DNA of 64,000 nucleotides from Cloacibacterium sp046296655 (GTDB lineage: Bacteria > Bacteroidota > Bacteroidia > Flavobacteriales > Weeksellaceae). The position numbers and the translations under genes are program-made. Below the pieces are notes generated by a model. That model was not told the origin of the DNA and did no database searches. It was given only the letters and a program-made list of their open reading frames with translations. Positions 15,641 to 24,415 of the stretch are shown here, piece by piece. Each line of letters opens with the position of its first letter. Positions within the stretch are counted from its first letter, which is position 1. The DNA is taken from positions 71,171 to 135,170 of the forward strand of contig JBKBLE010000003.1 of assembly GCA_046296655.1 (NCBI GenBank), written 5' to 3'.

Positions 15641-16263
15641 TATTTTTGATGAGTTTTTTGCTCGTTTCTTGTAACGGACAAGAAACCAAAACCTCAACGA
15701 AAAAAAATCTTAAAATGGAAAACAAAAATCTAGAATATGCTACGTTTGGTGGCGGGTGTTTTTGGTGTGTAGAAGCATGTTTTGATATGCTGAAAGGTGT
15801 AGAATCTGTAACTTCTGGCTATTCTGGCGGTCATAAAGAAAACCCTACTTACGAAGAAGTTTGCACAGGAGAAACAGGTCATGCAGAAGTGGTACAAATC
15901 GCTTTTGATCCTTCTGTCATTTCTTTTTCACAATTATTAGAATCTTTTTGGTTCTTGCACGATCCTACCCAATTAAACAGACAGGGTGAAGACATCGGCA
16001 CACAATACCGTTCCGTAATTTTCTATCATTCTGAAAAACAAAAAGAAGAAGCACAAGTTTCTATGGAAAATTCAGAAAAATCTGGAAAATGGAACGGGAA
16101 ATATGTTACTCAAATCGTTCCTTTTGAAAAATTCTGGGGCGCAGAGAAATATCACCAAAACTATTTTGAAATCAACCCTAATCAGCCTTATTGCAGCGCT
16201 GTAGTAGGTCCAAAAGTAGCCAAATTCAAAAAACATTTCGGCGAACTTGGGTTACTGAAATAA
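15625..16263 (+). CDS. msrA: Peptide-methionine (S)-S-oxide reductase MsrA, lipoprotein form
   Basis: 212 residues. It reduces methionine-S-sulfoxide in proteins. The catalytic motif GGGCFWC has Cys45 and Cys48, and the C-terminal part has YCSAVVGPKVAKFKKHF. A lipoprotein signal precedes it with lipobox LVSC (Cys16), which predicts an envelope-anchored enzyme repairing exported proteins. The first ATG sits inside a terminator-like hairpin. Other in-frame starts exist at 15649 and at 15715; the last would give a cytosolic enzyme starting MENKNLEYATFGGGC. A -7-like box TATTTTTG (15641-15648) could serve that short form. Confidence 0.93.
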   Translation: MKKFFLFLMSFLLVSCNGQETKTSTKKNLKMENKNLEYATFGGGCFWCVEACFDMLKGVESVTSGYSGGHKENPTYEEVCTGETGHAEVVQIAFDPSVISFSQLLESFWFLHDPTQLNRQGEDIGTQYRSVIFYHSEKQKEEAQVSMENSEKSGKWNGKYVTQIVPFEKFWGAEKYHQNYFEINPNQPYCSAVVGPKVAKFKKHFGELGLLK

Positions 16264-16266
16264 ACA

Positions 16267-16297
16267 AAATCCATCAAGTTGATGGATTTATTTTTTT
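16267..16297. terminator. Terminator between msrA and the DUF3267 gene
   Basis: AAATCCATC pairs with GATGGATTT around AAGTT, followed by ATTTTTTT. It terminates msrA; its T run overlaps the stop codon of the convergent gene. Confidence 0.8.
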
Positions 16298-16794
16298 CTG
16301 AAAATATAATAACCCGCTTCAGAAGGATGATCTTGAACATAATCTTCAGGATTTTCTTTTTTGATGAGATTATATATCATTAAATCACCAGCAGCTGCTC
16401 CACTAAAGAAAATTCCAAAAATAGTTAAACCAAGATTTCCTATTAAAATTCCTACAATCGCAGGAAGAATTCCTAGAATTACTAATGGTGCAAGTAATGC
16501 TATAATGTAATGTTTAATTTTTAAAGGTTCTTTACAATGACAATAAGGTGTTAGCATTTTCAAAAGAACACCAAATTTTACAGATTTAAAACCTTTAGAA
16601 GCATATTTTGCAAAGAAAATTCCATGGATTAATTCATGAATAACAATCCCGAAAACTAGAATAAATACAGAGAGAAACAATCTGATTAAAAAACTTTCAG
16701 ATTTTATAATATGAAAATAATCAATCCCCCAAATCAAATAAAATGGCAACAAGAAGATAAATGAAAAAAATAAAAAGTATTTGATTGCTACCAA
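16288..16794 (-). CDS. DUF3267-like membrane metalloprotease family protein
   Basis: 168 residues with about four transmembrane segments. The zincin motif HELIHG (near residue 54, second helix) and the spacing of later helices match DUF3267-type putative membrane zinc peptidases. A third zinc ligand is not certain from reading alone. The gene lies downstream of elaA-like in the same direction, separated by about 100 bp. No substrate can be suggested. Confidence 0.75.
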   Translation of the reverse strand: MVAIKYFLFFSFIFLLPFYLIWGIDYFHIIKSESFLIRLFLSVFILVFGIVIHELIHGIFFAKYASKGFKSVKFGVLLKMLTPYCHCKEPLKIKHYIIALLAPLVILGILPAIVGILIGNLGLTIFGIFFSGAAAGDLMIYNLIKKENPEDYVQDHPSEAGYYIFRKK

Positions 16795-16895
16795 ATTTGC
16801 CTTAACTAAATCTATCGTTTGCTTTTCTTGTGTGTAATTTTCAAAATTCTTAATAACTCGTTTATTAGTTAGTTAGTTAAGATTTGTAGAAATTG

Positions 16896-17345
16896 TTACA
16901 TTCTCACCATTTCTGTATGTGGAATATCATCTTCCAGATATTTTTTCCCTGTGTCTTGAAACCCAAAATCACTGTAAAATTTAATGAGATAATCTTGTGC
17001 AGAAATTCTACATTCAGTGGTGCTAAATCTGGTTTTTATAATTTCTAAAGCAAATTTGATAAGAGTTTTTCCTAATTTTAAATTTCTAAAATCAGGATGG
17101 GTAAGAACTCTTCCGATGGAAGTTTCTGGATATTTTACGCCTTTTGGAAAAATTCTGCAATACGCTACTACTTTCCCTTCTTTTTCTGCAAAAAGATGAA
17201 GCGCTTTCTGGTCATAACCATCTGCATCTAAGTAATAACAAGTTTGCTCTACCACGAAAACCTCTTGTCTCACTTTCAAAATTTCATACAATTCATGAAT
17301 GGATAGCTCTTCGAATGATTTTATTTTCCAGATAATGTCTTTCAT
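16896..17345 (-). CDS. elaA: ElaA-like GNAT N-acetyltransferase
   Basis: 149 residues. ELYEILKVRQEVFVVEQTCY at the start and IGRVLTHPDFRNLKLGKTLI (the acetyl-CoA-binding R/Q-x-x-G-x-G/A-like loop, about residues 87-106) are typical of ElaA/YjdJ-type GNAT proteins. The substrate is unknown. It is part of a leftward group with engB upstream (33 bp away) and the DUF3267 gene downstream. Confidence 0.85.
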   Translation of the reverse strand: MKDIIWKIKSFEELSIHELYEILKVRQEVFVVEQTCYYLDADGYDQKALHLFAEKEGKVVAYCRIFPKGVKYPETSIGRVLTHPDFRNLKLGKTLIKFALEIIKTRFSTTECRISAQDYLIKFYSDFGFQDTGKKYLEDDIPHTEMVRM

Positions 17346-17378
17346 TATAATAGGAATCTTTAAGCTTAAAAAAGTTTT

Positions 17379-17999
17379 TTAGGAGAACTTCACTTTATTT
17401 TTAACCAAATAAGCATTGGTTTTTTCGATGAATTTCAGAATTTCATCACCGCCCATTTTCTTTTCGGCAGAAGTAATATAAATATCTGGTAAATCTTCCC
17501 AAGTTTCTAGAAGTTTGGTTTTATATACTTCTACATTTCTGTCTGCAGCTCCAGGTTTTAGTTTATCTTGTTTCGTGAAAACAATAGAAAACGGCACCCC
17601 ATTTTCTCCGCACCATTCCATAAATTCTAAATCTATTTTTTGAGGAGTATGTCTTATATCAACTAAAACAAAAAGGTTTACCAAATTTTTTCTATTCAGA
17701 ATATAATTGGTGATGAGTTTTTCAAAATCTTTTCTCAAACTTTTAGAAACTTTAGCATAACCATAGCCAGGTAAATCAGTAAGATACCAATTTTCATTTA
17801 CTAAAAAATGATTAATTAATTGTGTTTTCCCAGGAGTTTGCGAAGTTTTTGCCAAATCTTTATGATTCATAATGGCATTGATTAACGAAGATTTCCCCAC
17901 GTTACTTCTCCCGATAAAAGCATATTCAGGAATCGTAGGTTCTGGGCATTCTTGCCATTTCCCACTAGATTTTACAAAGTTTACAGTCTTTACTATCAT
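17379..17999 (-). CDS. engB: Ribosome-biogenesis GTPase EngB (YihA/YsxC)
   Basis: About 206 residues from the ATG at 17999; a further in-frame ATG at 18023 lies inside the upstream hairpin and is less likely. G motifs are complete: GRSNVGKSSLINA (G1), the TPGKTQ loop (G2 threonine), DLPGYGYAK (G3), TKQDKLK (G4) and SAEKK (G5). EngB acts late in 50S subunit assembly. It is transcribed leftward after the alpha/beta hydrolase, with a terminator-like hairpin directly before its start. Confidence 0.95.
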   Translation of the reverse strand: MIVKTVNFVKSSGKWQECPEPTIPEYAFIGRSNVGKSSLINAIMNHKDLAKTSQTPGKTQLINHFLVNENWYLTDLPGYGYAKVSKSLRKDFEKLITNYILNRKNLVNLFVLVDIRHTPQKIDLEFMEWCGENGVPFSIVFTKQDKLKPGAADRNVEVYKTKLLETWEDLPDIYITSAEKKMGGDEILKFIEKTNAYLVKNKVKFS

Positions 18000-18003
18000 A
18001 TTC

Positions 18004-18030
18004 AAAAAATGGAAGTTTTTCAACTTCCAT
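18004..18030 (-). terminator. Terminator-like hairpin directly upstream of engB
   Basis: ATGGAAGTT pairs with AACTTCCAT around a 4-base loop; on the minus strand it is followed by six T, ending five bases before the engB ATG. It follows the stop of the alpha/beta hydrolase gene by about 20 bases. Confidence 0.75.
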
Positions 18031-18050
18031 CATTATTTTTCTTCTTAATT

Positions 18051-18812
18051 CTAAATTTTATCTTTTAACCAGTTGTAAAGAATTTCATTAAATTCTTCTG
18101 GCTTTTCCATCATCGCAGCGTGACCGCATTCATCTAACCAGAACAAATCTGAATTAGGAATTTGTCTATTCATTTCTTCTGCTACATCTGGTGGAGTTAC
18201 TCCGTCTTGTTTTCCCCAAATAATACAAGTTGGCTGTTTTATTTTTGGCAAATCATGCAACATGTTATGCTTGATGGCACTTTTCGCTAAAAGCACTGTT
18301 TTAATGCCTTTCATTCTATCATTTACCACCGAGAAAACCTCGTCTACTAATTCATCTGTAGCTACTTTCGGGTCAAAGAAAACTTCTTCTGTTTTCTTTT
18401 TGATATAGTCTCTGTCACCTCTTCTTGGGAAGGTTTCTCCAAAACTTTTTTCGTACAAACCAGAACTTCCTGTTAAAACTAAAGAATGCACTAACTCTGG
18501 ATTAGCTAATGTTAGAATAAGGCCAATATGACCACCCATAGAATTCCCCATTAAAGTAACAGGTTGTCCTATTTTATCTTTTATAAATCTTGCTACATAT
18601 TTTGCAATGCTGGTAAGATTAGTATTCAGCACTGGCAAATCATAAATAGGAAGTTGCGGAACATAAACTTTATAGCCTCTTTCTGAGAAATAAGTAATCA
18701 TTTTATCAAAATTACTTAAGCCTCCCATCAATCCATGTAGAAGTACCATAGGATGACCTTCTCCGCTTTCTATAAATGTATATTTCTTCTCCTTTTTAGT
18801 ATTAAAAATCAT
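18051..18812 (-). CDS. Alpha/beta hydrolase
   Basis: 253 residues, predicted cytosolic. The nucleophile elbow GNSMGG puts the catalytic Ser near residue 92; the acid is in IWGKQDG (about 201-207) and the His in DECGHAAM (about 230). An oxyanion-loop HGLMGG occurs near residue 26. It resembles BioH/MhpC-type esterases and C-C hydrolases; the substrate is unknown. It is first in the leftward group, next to the dcw promoter region. Confidence 0.88.
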   Translation of the reverse strand: MIFNTKKEKKYTFIESGEGHPMVLLHGLMGGLSNFDKMITYFSERGYKVYVPQLPIYDLPVLNTNLTSIAKYVARFIKDKIGQPVTLMGNSMGGHIGLILTLANPELVHSLVLTGSSGLYEKSFGETFPRRGDRDYIKKKTEEVFFDPKVATDELVDEVFSVVNDRMKGIKTVLLAKSAIKHNMLHDLPKIKQPTCIIWGKQDGVTPPDVAEEMNRQIPNSDLFWLDECGHAAMMEKPEEFNEILYNWLKDKI

Positions 18813-18831
18813 ATAACGTATCTGTCAAACG

Positions 18832-18839
18832 CAAAAATA
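18832..18839 (-). promoter_or_regulatory. -7 box for the alpha/beta hydrolase gene
   Basis: The minus strand reads TATTTTTG, 19 bases before the ATG at 18812. Confidence 0.55.
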
Positions 18840-19009
18840 CAAAAAAAATGGAATTTTGACCGGTTTTTGTTATGTTAATTTCATTTAAAGTATGTCAATT
18901 GGGCATACATCTACCCTCATATCACACTCATTTATTAACATTTTATTAATCAATAAGTTAGCTACATAAAGCTCTACAGGTAAAAAGTTATCAACATTAA
19001 GTTAAAAAG

Positions 19010-19024
19010 TGGGAAAAAGTGGGA
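19010..19024 (+). promoter_or_regulatory. Probable MraZ operator
   Basis: Two TGGGA direct repeats (19010-19014 and 19020-19024) separated by exactly five bases, 33-47 bases before the mraZ ATG. This is the arrangement reported for the E. coli MraZ site (TGGGN repeats with 5-nt spacers). It covers the -33 region of the mraZ promoter, which suits autorepression. Confidence 0.65.
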
Positions 19025-19043
19025 AATTTTAGAAAAAAATAAA

Positions 19044-19051
19044 TAAATTTG
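19044..19051 (+). promoter_or_regulatory. -7 box of the dcw operon promoter
   Basis: TAAATTTG six bases before the mraZ ATG at 19058, so a leaderless or nearly leaderless mRNA is expected. The G is also part of an upstream in-frame TTG (19049-19051) that therefore cannot be the start. Confidence 0.6.
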
Positions 19052-19057
19052 CTCCAA

Positions 19058-19522
19058 ATGATTCATTTCTACGAAACATATGAATGCAAGATTGATGACA
19101 AAGGCAGAATAAAGCTTCCTTCGTCATTAGTAAAACTATTGCAAAGTTCTGAGGGTAAGAACTTTGTAATAAAGCGTGCCGTGTTTCAGAATTGCTTAGA
19201 AGTTTATCCGATGCAGCCTTGGGAAAAACTGATGAAAAAGATAAACGGACTGAACCGTTTCGTGAAAAAGAATGCAGATTTCATCAGAATGTTTACCGCC
19301 GGCGTAAAAAACGTAGAGCTGGATTCTTCTGAGAGGATTCTTATTCCAAAAGATTTGAAACAATTTGCCAACCTTCATAAAGAAATAGTGATTTCAGGAG
19401 CAGGTGAACTGTTTGAAATTTGGGACAAAGAAGCGTATGAAAAAGTAATTGCTACCAACGAAGTTGATTTCGGGAAACTAACCGAAGAAGTGATGGGCGA
19501 CATCAATTTTGACGAAGAATAA
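19058..19522 (+). CDS. mraZ: Transcriptional regulator MraZ
   Basis: About 154 residues with two AbrB-like SWP/MraZ domains: YECKIDDKGRIKLPSSLVKL near residue 5 and VELDSSERILIPKDLKQF near residue 87, each with the DxxGR / SSERI loop of the fold. MraZ represses its own operon in E. coli. The start is the ATG at 19058, not the TTG at 19049, because the -7 box overlaps the latter. It is the first gene of the dcw cluster and has a matching TGGGA repeat operator upstream. Confidence 0.95.
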   Translation: MIHFYETYECKIDDKGRIKLPSSLVKLLQSSEGKNFVIKRAVFQNCLEVYPMQPWEKLMKKINGLNRFVKKNADFIRMFTAGVKNVELDSSERILIPKDLKQFANLHKEIVISGAGELFEIWDKEAYEKVIATNEVDFGKLTEEVMGDINFDEE

Positions 19523-19562
19523 TCTCTACACCTCAATTTTATAATTTTTTAAATCTAATAGA

Positions 19563-20456
19563 ATGTATCACAATCCTGTATTATTAAAGGAAAGTATAGA
19601 CGCCCTCATCACTAATCCTGATGGAGTTTACGTAGATGTAACTTTCGGTGGAGGTGGTCATTCTCGTGAAATATTAAAAAGACTTTCTGGCAAAGGAAAA
19701 CTATACAGTTTTGACCAAGATTTAGACGCGCTTAACAATTCAATTGATGATGAAAGATTTACATTAATCAATCAGAATTTTAGATTTTTAGAAAATTCAT
19801 TGTTGATGTACGGCGTAACCGAAGTAGACGGAATTTTAGGAGATTTAGGTGTTTCTTCTCATCAGTTTGATGCTGCAGAACGCGGTTTTTCCACCAGAAG
19901 TGACGCACCTCTAGACATGAGAATGAACGTGATGCAACATCTAGACGCGAGAAAAGTAGTGAATGAATATGAAGAAGATCATTTGGCAGATATTTTCTAC
20001 TACTATGGCGAGATAAGAGAAGCCAGAAAACTAGCGAGAGAAATTGTTCACGCTAGGAAAACTAAGGAAATTGTAACGACTCAAGATTTAAAAAATGTGT
20101 TCAGTTATATTCCACAATTTAAGCAGAATAAATTTTTTGCACAGTTGTTCCAAGCGATTAGAATAGAGGTAAACCAAGAGCTAGAAGTTTTAAAAGAAAT
20201 GCTGCTACAATCTTATAAAATCTTGAAAAAAGAAGGAAGATTAGTGGTAATTTCTTATCATTCTTTAGAAGATAGATTGGTAAAACGTTTCCTAAAAAAC
20301 GGAATTTTCGAAGGAGAACCACAACGAGATATTTATGGAAATTATGCTAAAGCTTTTGAATTGTTAAAAAGCAAAGCCATCATTCCAACAGAAGAAGAAA
20401 TAGAAGAAAATTCTAGAGCAAGAAGCGCAAAAATGCGTATAGGAATAAAAATATAA
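19563..20456 (+). CDS. rsmH: 16S rRNA m4C1402 methyltransferase RsmH (MraW)
   Basis: 297 residues. The SAM-binding loop VDVTFGGGGHSREIL lies near residue 24, with GILGDLGVSSHQFD at about 94 and the C-terminal SYHSLEDRLVKRFLK and SRARSAKMRIG motifs. It methylates N4 of C1402 in the decoding centre. It is in its canonical dcw position after mraZ (40 bp spacer) and 19 bp before the ftsL-like gene. Confidence 0.97.
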   Translation: MYHNPVLLKESIDALITNPDGVYVDVTFGGGGHSREILKRLSGKGKLYSFDQDLDALNNSIDDERFTLINQNFRFLENSLLMYGVTEVDGILGDLGVSSHQFDAAERGFSTRSDAPLDMRMNVMQHLDARKVVNEYEEDHLADIFYYYGEIREARKLAREIVHARKTKEIVTTQDLKNVFSYIPQFKQNKFFAQLFQAIRIEVNQELEVLKEMLLQSYKILKKEGRLVVISYHSLEDRLVKRFLKNGIFEGEPQRDIYGNYAKAFELLKSKAIIPTEEEIEENSRARSAKMRIGIKI

Positions 20457-20475
20457 TTAAAATCAGACAAAGTCT

Positions 20476-20844
20476 GTGGCAAAAAGAGTAACATATAATA
20501 AAAAACCGAAGAAACTTACTTTCATGGATATCCTGAAGGGAAATTTCTTAAATCGTGATGAAGTTAAAGTTCATTACAAATATTTTTTACTCATTTTTTC
20601 CTTAATGATGATTATGATTTACAGCAATCACTTGGTCAACAAAAAAATAGAAACCGTAAACCAACTTAAAGAACAAGCAGAAGAATATAAATCTAGAAAT
20701 GCTTATGCACAGAGCAGATTGATTAAAGTAAGAATGGAAAGTGAGCTAAGCAAAGAAATGGAAGGAGATTCTTTGATGTCTTTAGAAAATCATCCACATA
20801 AACTTTTAATAAAAGTAGACAGTTTAGAAAATGGCGATAAATAG
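20476..20844 (+). CDS. ftsL: FtsL-like cell division protein
   Basis: 122 residues, start codon GTG at 20476. A basic cytoplasmic N-terminus is followed by one transmembrane helix (about residues 36-54) and a coiled-coil-like periplasmic part (NKKIETVNQLKEQAEEYKSR). FtsL diverges too fast for motif recognition; identity rests on topology, size and its place between rsmH and ftsI. Its last 14 bases overlap ftsI, which suggests translational coupling. Confidence 0.85.
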   Translation: MAKRVTYNKKPKKLTFMDILKGNFLNRDEVKVHYKYFLLIFSLMMIMIYSNHLVNKKIETVNQLKEQAEEYKSRNAYAQSRLIKVRMESELSKEMEGDSLMSLENHPHKLLIKVDSLENGDK

Positions 20845-22846
20845 TAATGAATATGATATCAAACGCAGCAAAGCGTTAAAATGGGGTTACCTTTTTGCAG
20901 GGGTAGCTTTCATCGTATTTATTATGTTTTTGGCGAGAATTCTTTTTCTACAAAATACCAATGTAGAAGAATTTGAAGACAATTATATCAGTAAAAATTA
21001 CAGAGAAGCCACTTTAAAAGCTGCTCGTGGAAACCTTTTTGCATCAGATGGTTCTATTTTAGCTACCACCGTAATGAGATATGATGTGTATATCGATTTT
21101 AAGACCATCAAAGATTCTGTTTACGACAATAATATTGGCGCATTGACTGATTCTTTGAGTCAAATGTTTGGCAAACCAAGAGTTCATTATAGAAAAATAT
21201 TTGACGAACAAAAAAAGAAGAAAAATCAATATTTTTCTTTGGTAAGAGGTTTAGATTTTGACCAATATGACAGAATTAAAAAATTCCCTATTTTCAGTAA
21301 AAAAGATAAAAAAACAGGGAAATTTAAGAAAAATAGATGTCTCATTATCGATAGAAAATTCCGAAGAGAACTAGCAACAGCTCAAATTGGTGCTGGAACC
21401 ATAGGAATGGATAACGAGATTGGAAAATCTGGACTTGAAGGCGCTTTTTCTAAATATCTTACCGGAACAGACGGCAAAAGATTAGAGCAAAGAATCAATT
21501 CATCTCAATGGAAACCAATTGATTACTGGAAAGTTCAAGACCCAATTGACGGTCAAGACGTATATACTACTATTGATTTAAGAATTCAAGATATTGCCCA
21601 TTCTGCTTTAGAAAAACAACTGCTACATTTCGAAGCAGATCATGGTTCTGTTCTCGTGATGGAAACCGCTACAGGAAAAGTAAGAGCTATGGTAAACCTT
21701 AGAAGAAATAAAGAAGGAAATTATATAGATGCTTACAATTATGCACTGAAAGATGCTACAGAACCAGGTTCTACATTTAAAACGGTTTCGCTTTTAGCGG
21801 CAATGGACGATGGATTTATAGATGAAAATACCAAAATCAACATTGGTGGAATCTCTTGGACTTATTACAATCAAAAAATTACAGATTCTCACGCAGGTGG
21901 AACGTATGACATCAGTGATATTTTAGCACAATCAAGTAACATTGGTGCGGCAAAAATCATCACACAGCATTATGCAGATAAACCAGATGTTTTCTTAAAG
22001 CATCTAAAAAGATGGAAACTTTTTGAAAAATTAGAAATCGAAATTCCGGGTGTTACCAAACCTTCAATTGTAACGCCAGAAAATAAAAGATGGAACAAAG
22101 CTACATTGGCTTCTCTAGGATACGGTTATAGTGTGAGCCTCAATTTATTACAGCTCACTACATTCTATAACGGAATTGCCAACAAAGGAAAAATGGTGAA
22201 GCCGCTTTTCATAGAAAAAATCATGAAAGATGGTAAAACTACTTACCAAGCAAAACCTCAGGTTTTGGTAGATAAAATGGCTTCAACTGAGGCGATCAAT
22301 CTAATGACGGCGATGCTTACCAAAGCGGTAGAAAAAGGAACCGCAAAAAGTATTTTCACTCCAAATATCAAATTGGCAGGAAAAACTGGAACCGCGAGAT
22401 TTGAATATTGGAAACCGGGACCAACAAAATATCAGGCGAGTTTTGCAGGATTTTTCCCAGCAGATAATCCTAAATACACTTGTATAGTAATGGTAAATCA
22501 ACCAAAAACATCAAAAGGATATTATGGATCAGTAGTTTCGGCGCCAGTTTTTAAAGAAATTGCAGGAAAAGTCTTCCTTAAAACACCGCTGAATGTAGAA
22601 AAAGAGCTTTTAGTTGATAAAAAGGTGAACCTTAATAAAATGCTAGAACCCAATGTAAAGGTAAATGTGAAAAACGGAGTTCTACCAAATCTAAAAGGTT
22701 TAATAGGCAAAAACATTATTCCACAATTAGAAAACCAAGGTTACCGAGTTGATTATAAAGGTGTTGGAAAAATAAAAAATCAGTTCCCGATGGCTGGAAC
22801 TGTCATTAATAAAAACCAAAGAATTTATTTGGAATTACAGAATTAA
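20831..22846 (+). CDS. ftsI: Division transpeptidase FtsI/PBP3 with one PASTA domain
   Basis: 671 residues; a class B penicillin-binding protein that cross-links septal peptidoglycan with FtsW. One N-terminal membrane helix (about 18-38), a dimerisation/pedestal domain, then the transpeptidase with catalytic Ser314 in PGSTFK, SSN at about 368-370 and KTG at about 518-520. The last ~60 residues (VKNGVLPNLKGLIGKN ... INKNQRIYLEL) form a single PASTA domain, as in other Bacteroidota FtsI. It overlaps ftsL and is one base from murE. Confidence 0.96.
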   Translation: MAINSNEYDIKRSKALKWGYLFAGVAFIVFIMFLARILFLQNTNVEEFEDNYISKNYREATLKAARGNLFASDGSILATTVMRYDVYIDFKTIKDSVYDNNIGALTDSLSQMFGKPRVHYRKIFDEQKKKKNQYFSLVRGLDFDQYDRIKKFPIFSKKDKKTGKFKKNRCLIIDRKFRRELATAQIGAGTIGMDNEIGKSGLEGAFSKYLTGTDGKRLEQRINSSQWKPIDYWKVQDPIDGQDVYTTIDLRIQDIAHSALEKQLLHFEADHGSVLVMETATGKVRAMVNLRRNKEGNYIDAYNYALKDATEPGSTFKTVSLLAAMDDGFIDENTKINIGGISWTYYNQKITDSHAGGTYDISDILAQSSNIGAAKIITQHYADKPDVFLKHLKRWKLFEKLEIEIPGVTKPSIVTPENKRWNKATLASLGYGYSVSLNLLQLTTFYNGIANKGKMVKPLFIEKIMKDGKTTYQAKPQVLVDKMASTEAINLMTAMLTKAVEKGTAKSIFTPNIKLAGKTGTARFEYWKPGPTKYQASFAGFFPADNPKYTCIVMVNQPKTSKGYYGSVVSAPVFKEIAGKVFLKTPLNVEKELLVDKKVNLNKMLEPNVKVNVKNGVLPNLKGLIGKNIIPQLENQGYRVDYKGVGKIKNQFPMAGTVINKNQRIYLELQN

Positions 22847-22847
22847 A

Positions 22848-24308
22848 ATGATTTTATCAGAATTATTACATAAAATTCCCGTTTTAGAAACTTTTGGAAA
22901 TCTCAGTTCGGAAGTTTCAGAAATTGTATTCGATAGCAGAAAAGTTACCGAAGGCTCGCTCTATGTTGCTGTAAAAGGAACTGTTTCAGACGGACATTCT
23001 TATATTTCTTCGGCAATCGAAAAGGGAGCGAAAACCATTGTTTGCGAAGTTTTACCAGAAAAATTAATCGATGGAATTAACTATATTCAAGTTAAAAATT
23101 CATCTAAAACTTTAGGCAAACTCGCTGCTAATTTTTATGGAAATCCTTCTGAAAATCTGAAATTAATCGGGATTACAGGAACCAACGGAAAAACCACCGC
23201 TTCTACTCTACTTTTTGACATTTTCAAAAATTTAGGCTATCAAAGTGCGCTGATTTCTACCGTAGAATACAGAATTGGCGATGAAATTATTCCTTCAACT
23301 CACACCACTCCAGATGTAATTCGTTTGAACCAAATGTTGGCAAAAGCTGTAGAAAACGGTTGCGAATATGCTTTTATGGAAGTTTCTTCTCACGGAATTC
23401 ATCAAGACAGAATTGAAGGTTTACACTTTGCTGTGGCTGGTTTTACCAATCTTACTCATGATCACCTTGATTATCATAAAACGTTTGATGAATATCTGAA
23501 AACCAAAAAGAGATTCTTTGATGAGTTGCCAGAAACAGCAGTAGCGATTACCAATGCTGATGATAAAAATGGCGATGTAATGCTACAAAATACCAAAGCG
23601 AAAAAGAAAAATTACGCTTTGAAAACTTTGGCAGATTATCACGGGAAAATTTTGGAAGTTGATTTCAATGGAATGCTTCTGAATTTCAATGGAAAAGAAT
23701 TCTGGACGACTTTAACGGGCAAATTCAATGTCTACAATTTACTTTTGGCTTTTGCTATTTCAGTAGAATTAGGATTTAATGAAGAAGAAGTTTTACAAGC
23801 GATTTCAACGCTAAAAAGAGTGAATGGCAGATTTGAAACCATAAAATCTGATGGCGGAATTTTCTTCATCGTAGATTATGCTCACACTCCAGATGCTTTG
23901 GAAAATGTTTTAGATTCCATCAACGAAATCAGAACCAAAAACGAAAGATTAATTACCGTTTTCGGTTGTGGAGGAGACAGAGACCATGCAAAGAGACCAG
24001 AAATGGGAAAAATTGCAACCAGAAAATCTACTTTGGCCATTATTACCACAGACAATCCGAGAACTGAAAATCCTCAAGAGATTATCAAAGAAATTGAAGC
24101 AGGTGTAGAACCGCAGAATTTTAGCAAATACACTTCTATCCCAGACAGAAGAGAAGCGATAAAAATGGCGATAAAATTTGCCGAACCAAAAGATATTGTT
24201 CTCGTTGCGGGAAAAGGCCACGAAACGTATCAGGAAATCAATGGAGTGAGACATCATTTCGATGACAAAGAGACGATTATAGAACTATATAAATTGATGA
24301 GCAAGTAA
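22848..24308 (+). CDS. murE: UDP-MurNAc-tripeptide synthetase MurE, meso-DAP type
   Basis: 486 residues. P-loop ITGTNGKTTAST near residue 108; the DNPR motif (TTDNPRTENP, about residue 402) indicates meso-diaminopimelate rather than lysine addition. HDHLDYH and the C-terminal GKGHETYQ are also typical. It acts in the cytoplasm on UDP-MurNAc-Ala-Glu. It follows ftsI directly; the 107-bp spacer to mraY carries the first of five palindromic insertions in the operon. Confidence 0.97.
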   Translation: MILSELLHKIPVLETFGNLSSEVSEIVFDSRKVTEGSLYVAVKGTVSDGHSYISSAIEKGAKTIVCEVLPEKLIDGINYIQVKNSSKTLGKLAANFYGNPSENLKLIGITGTNGKTTASTLLFDIFKNLGYQSALISTVEYRIGDEIIPSTHTTPDVIRLNQMLAKAVENGCEYAFMEVSSHGIHQDRIEGLHFAVAGFTNLTHDHLDYHKTFDEYLKTKKRFFDELPETAVAITNADDKNGDVMLQNTKAKKKNYALKTLADYHGKILEVDFNGMLLNFNGKEFWTTLTGKFNVYNLLLAFAISVELGFNEEEVLQAISTLKRVNGRFETIKSDGGIFFIVDYAHTPDALENVLDSINEIRTKNERLITVFGCGGDRDHAKRPEMGKIATRKSTLAIITTDNPRTENPQEIIKEIEAGVEPQNFSKYTSIPDRREAIKMAIKFAEPKDIVLVAGKGHETYQEINGVRHHFDDKETIIELYKLMSK

Positions 24309-24318
24309 ATTGTGAATT

Positions 24319-24338
24319 TTTTCTTCTAGCGAAGAAAA
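24319..24338 (+). repeat. Palindrome in the murE-mraY spacer
   Basis: TTTTCTTC pairs with GAAGAAAA around TAGC. A second, weaker ATTTTC-GAAG-AAAAT palindrome follows near 24379-24394, next to agcgaagcgaattg. The 107-bp spacer has no open frame of note. Confidence 0.6.
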
Positions 24339-24415
24339 GTGAATAAGTAAATTTTAAAAATTAACAGCGAAGCGAATTGATTTTCGAAGAAAAATTGACT
24401 AAAAATTGAATTGAC

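Noticed and set aside
16800..16884. CTTAACTAA and TTAGTTAAG as a 9-bp inverted repeat flanking the elaA-DUF3267 spacer
   Set aside because: AT-rich arms about 70 bp apart with no further symmetry; probably chance in stop-codon-rich spacer.
18988..18996. TTATCAACA near the mraZ promoter as a DnaA box
   Set aside because: One mismatch to the consensus, isolated, and in an AT-rich promoter region.
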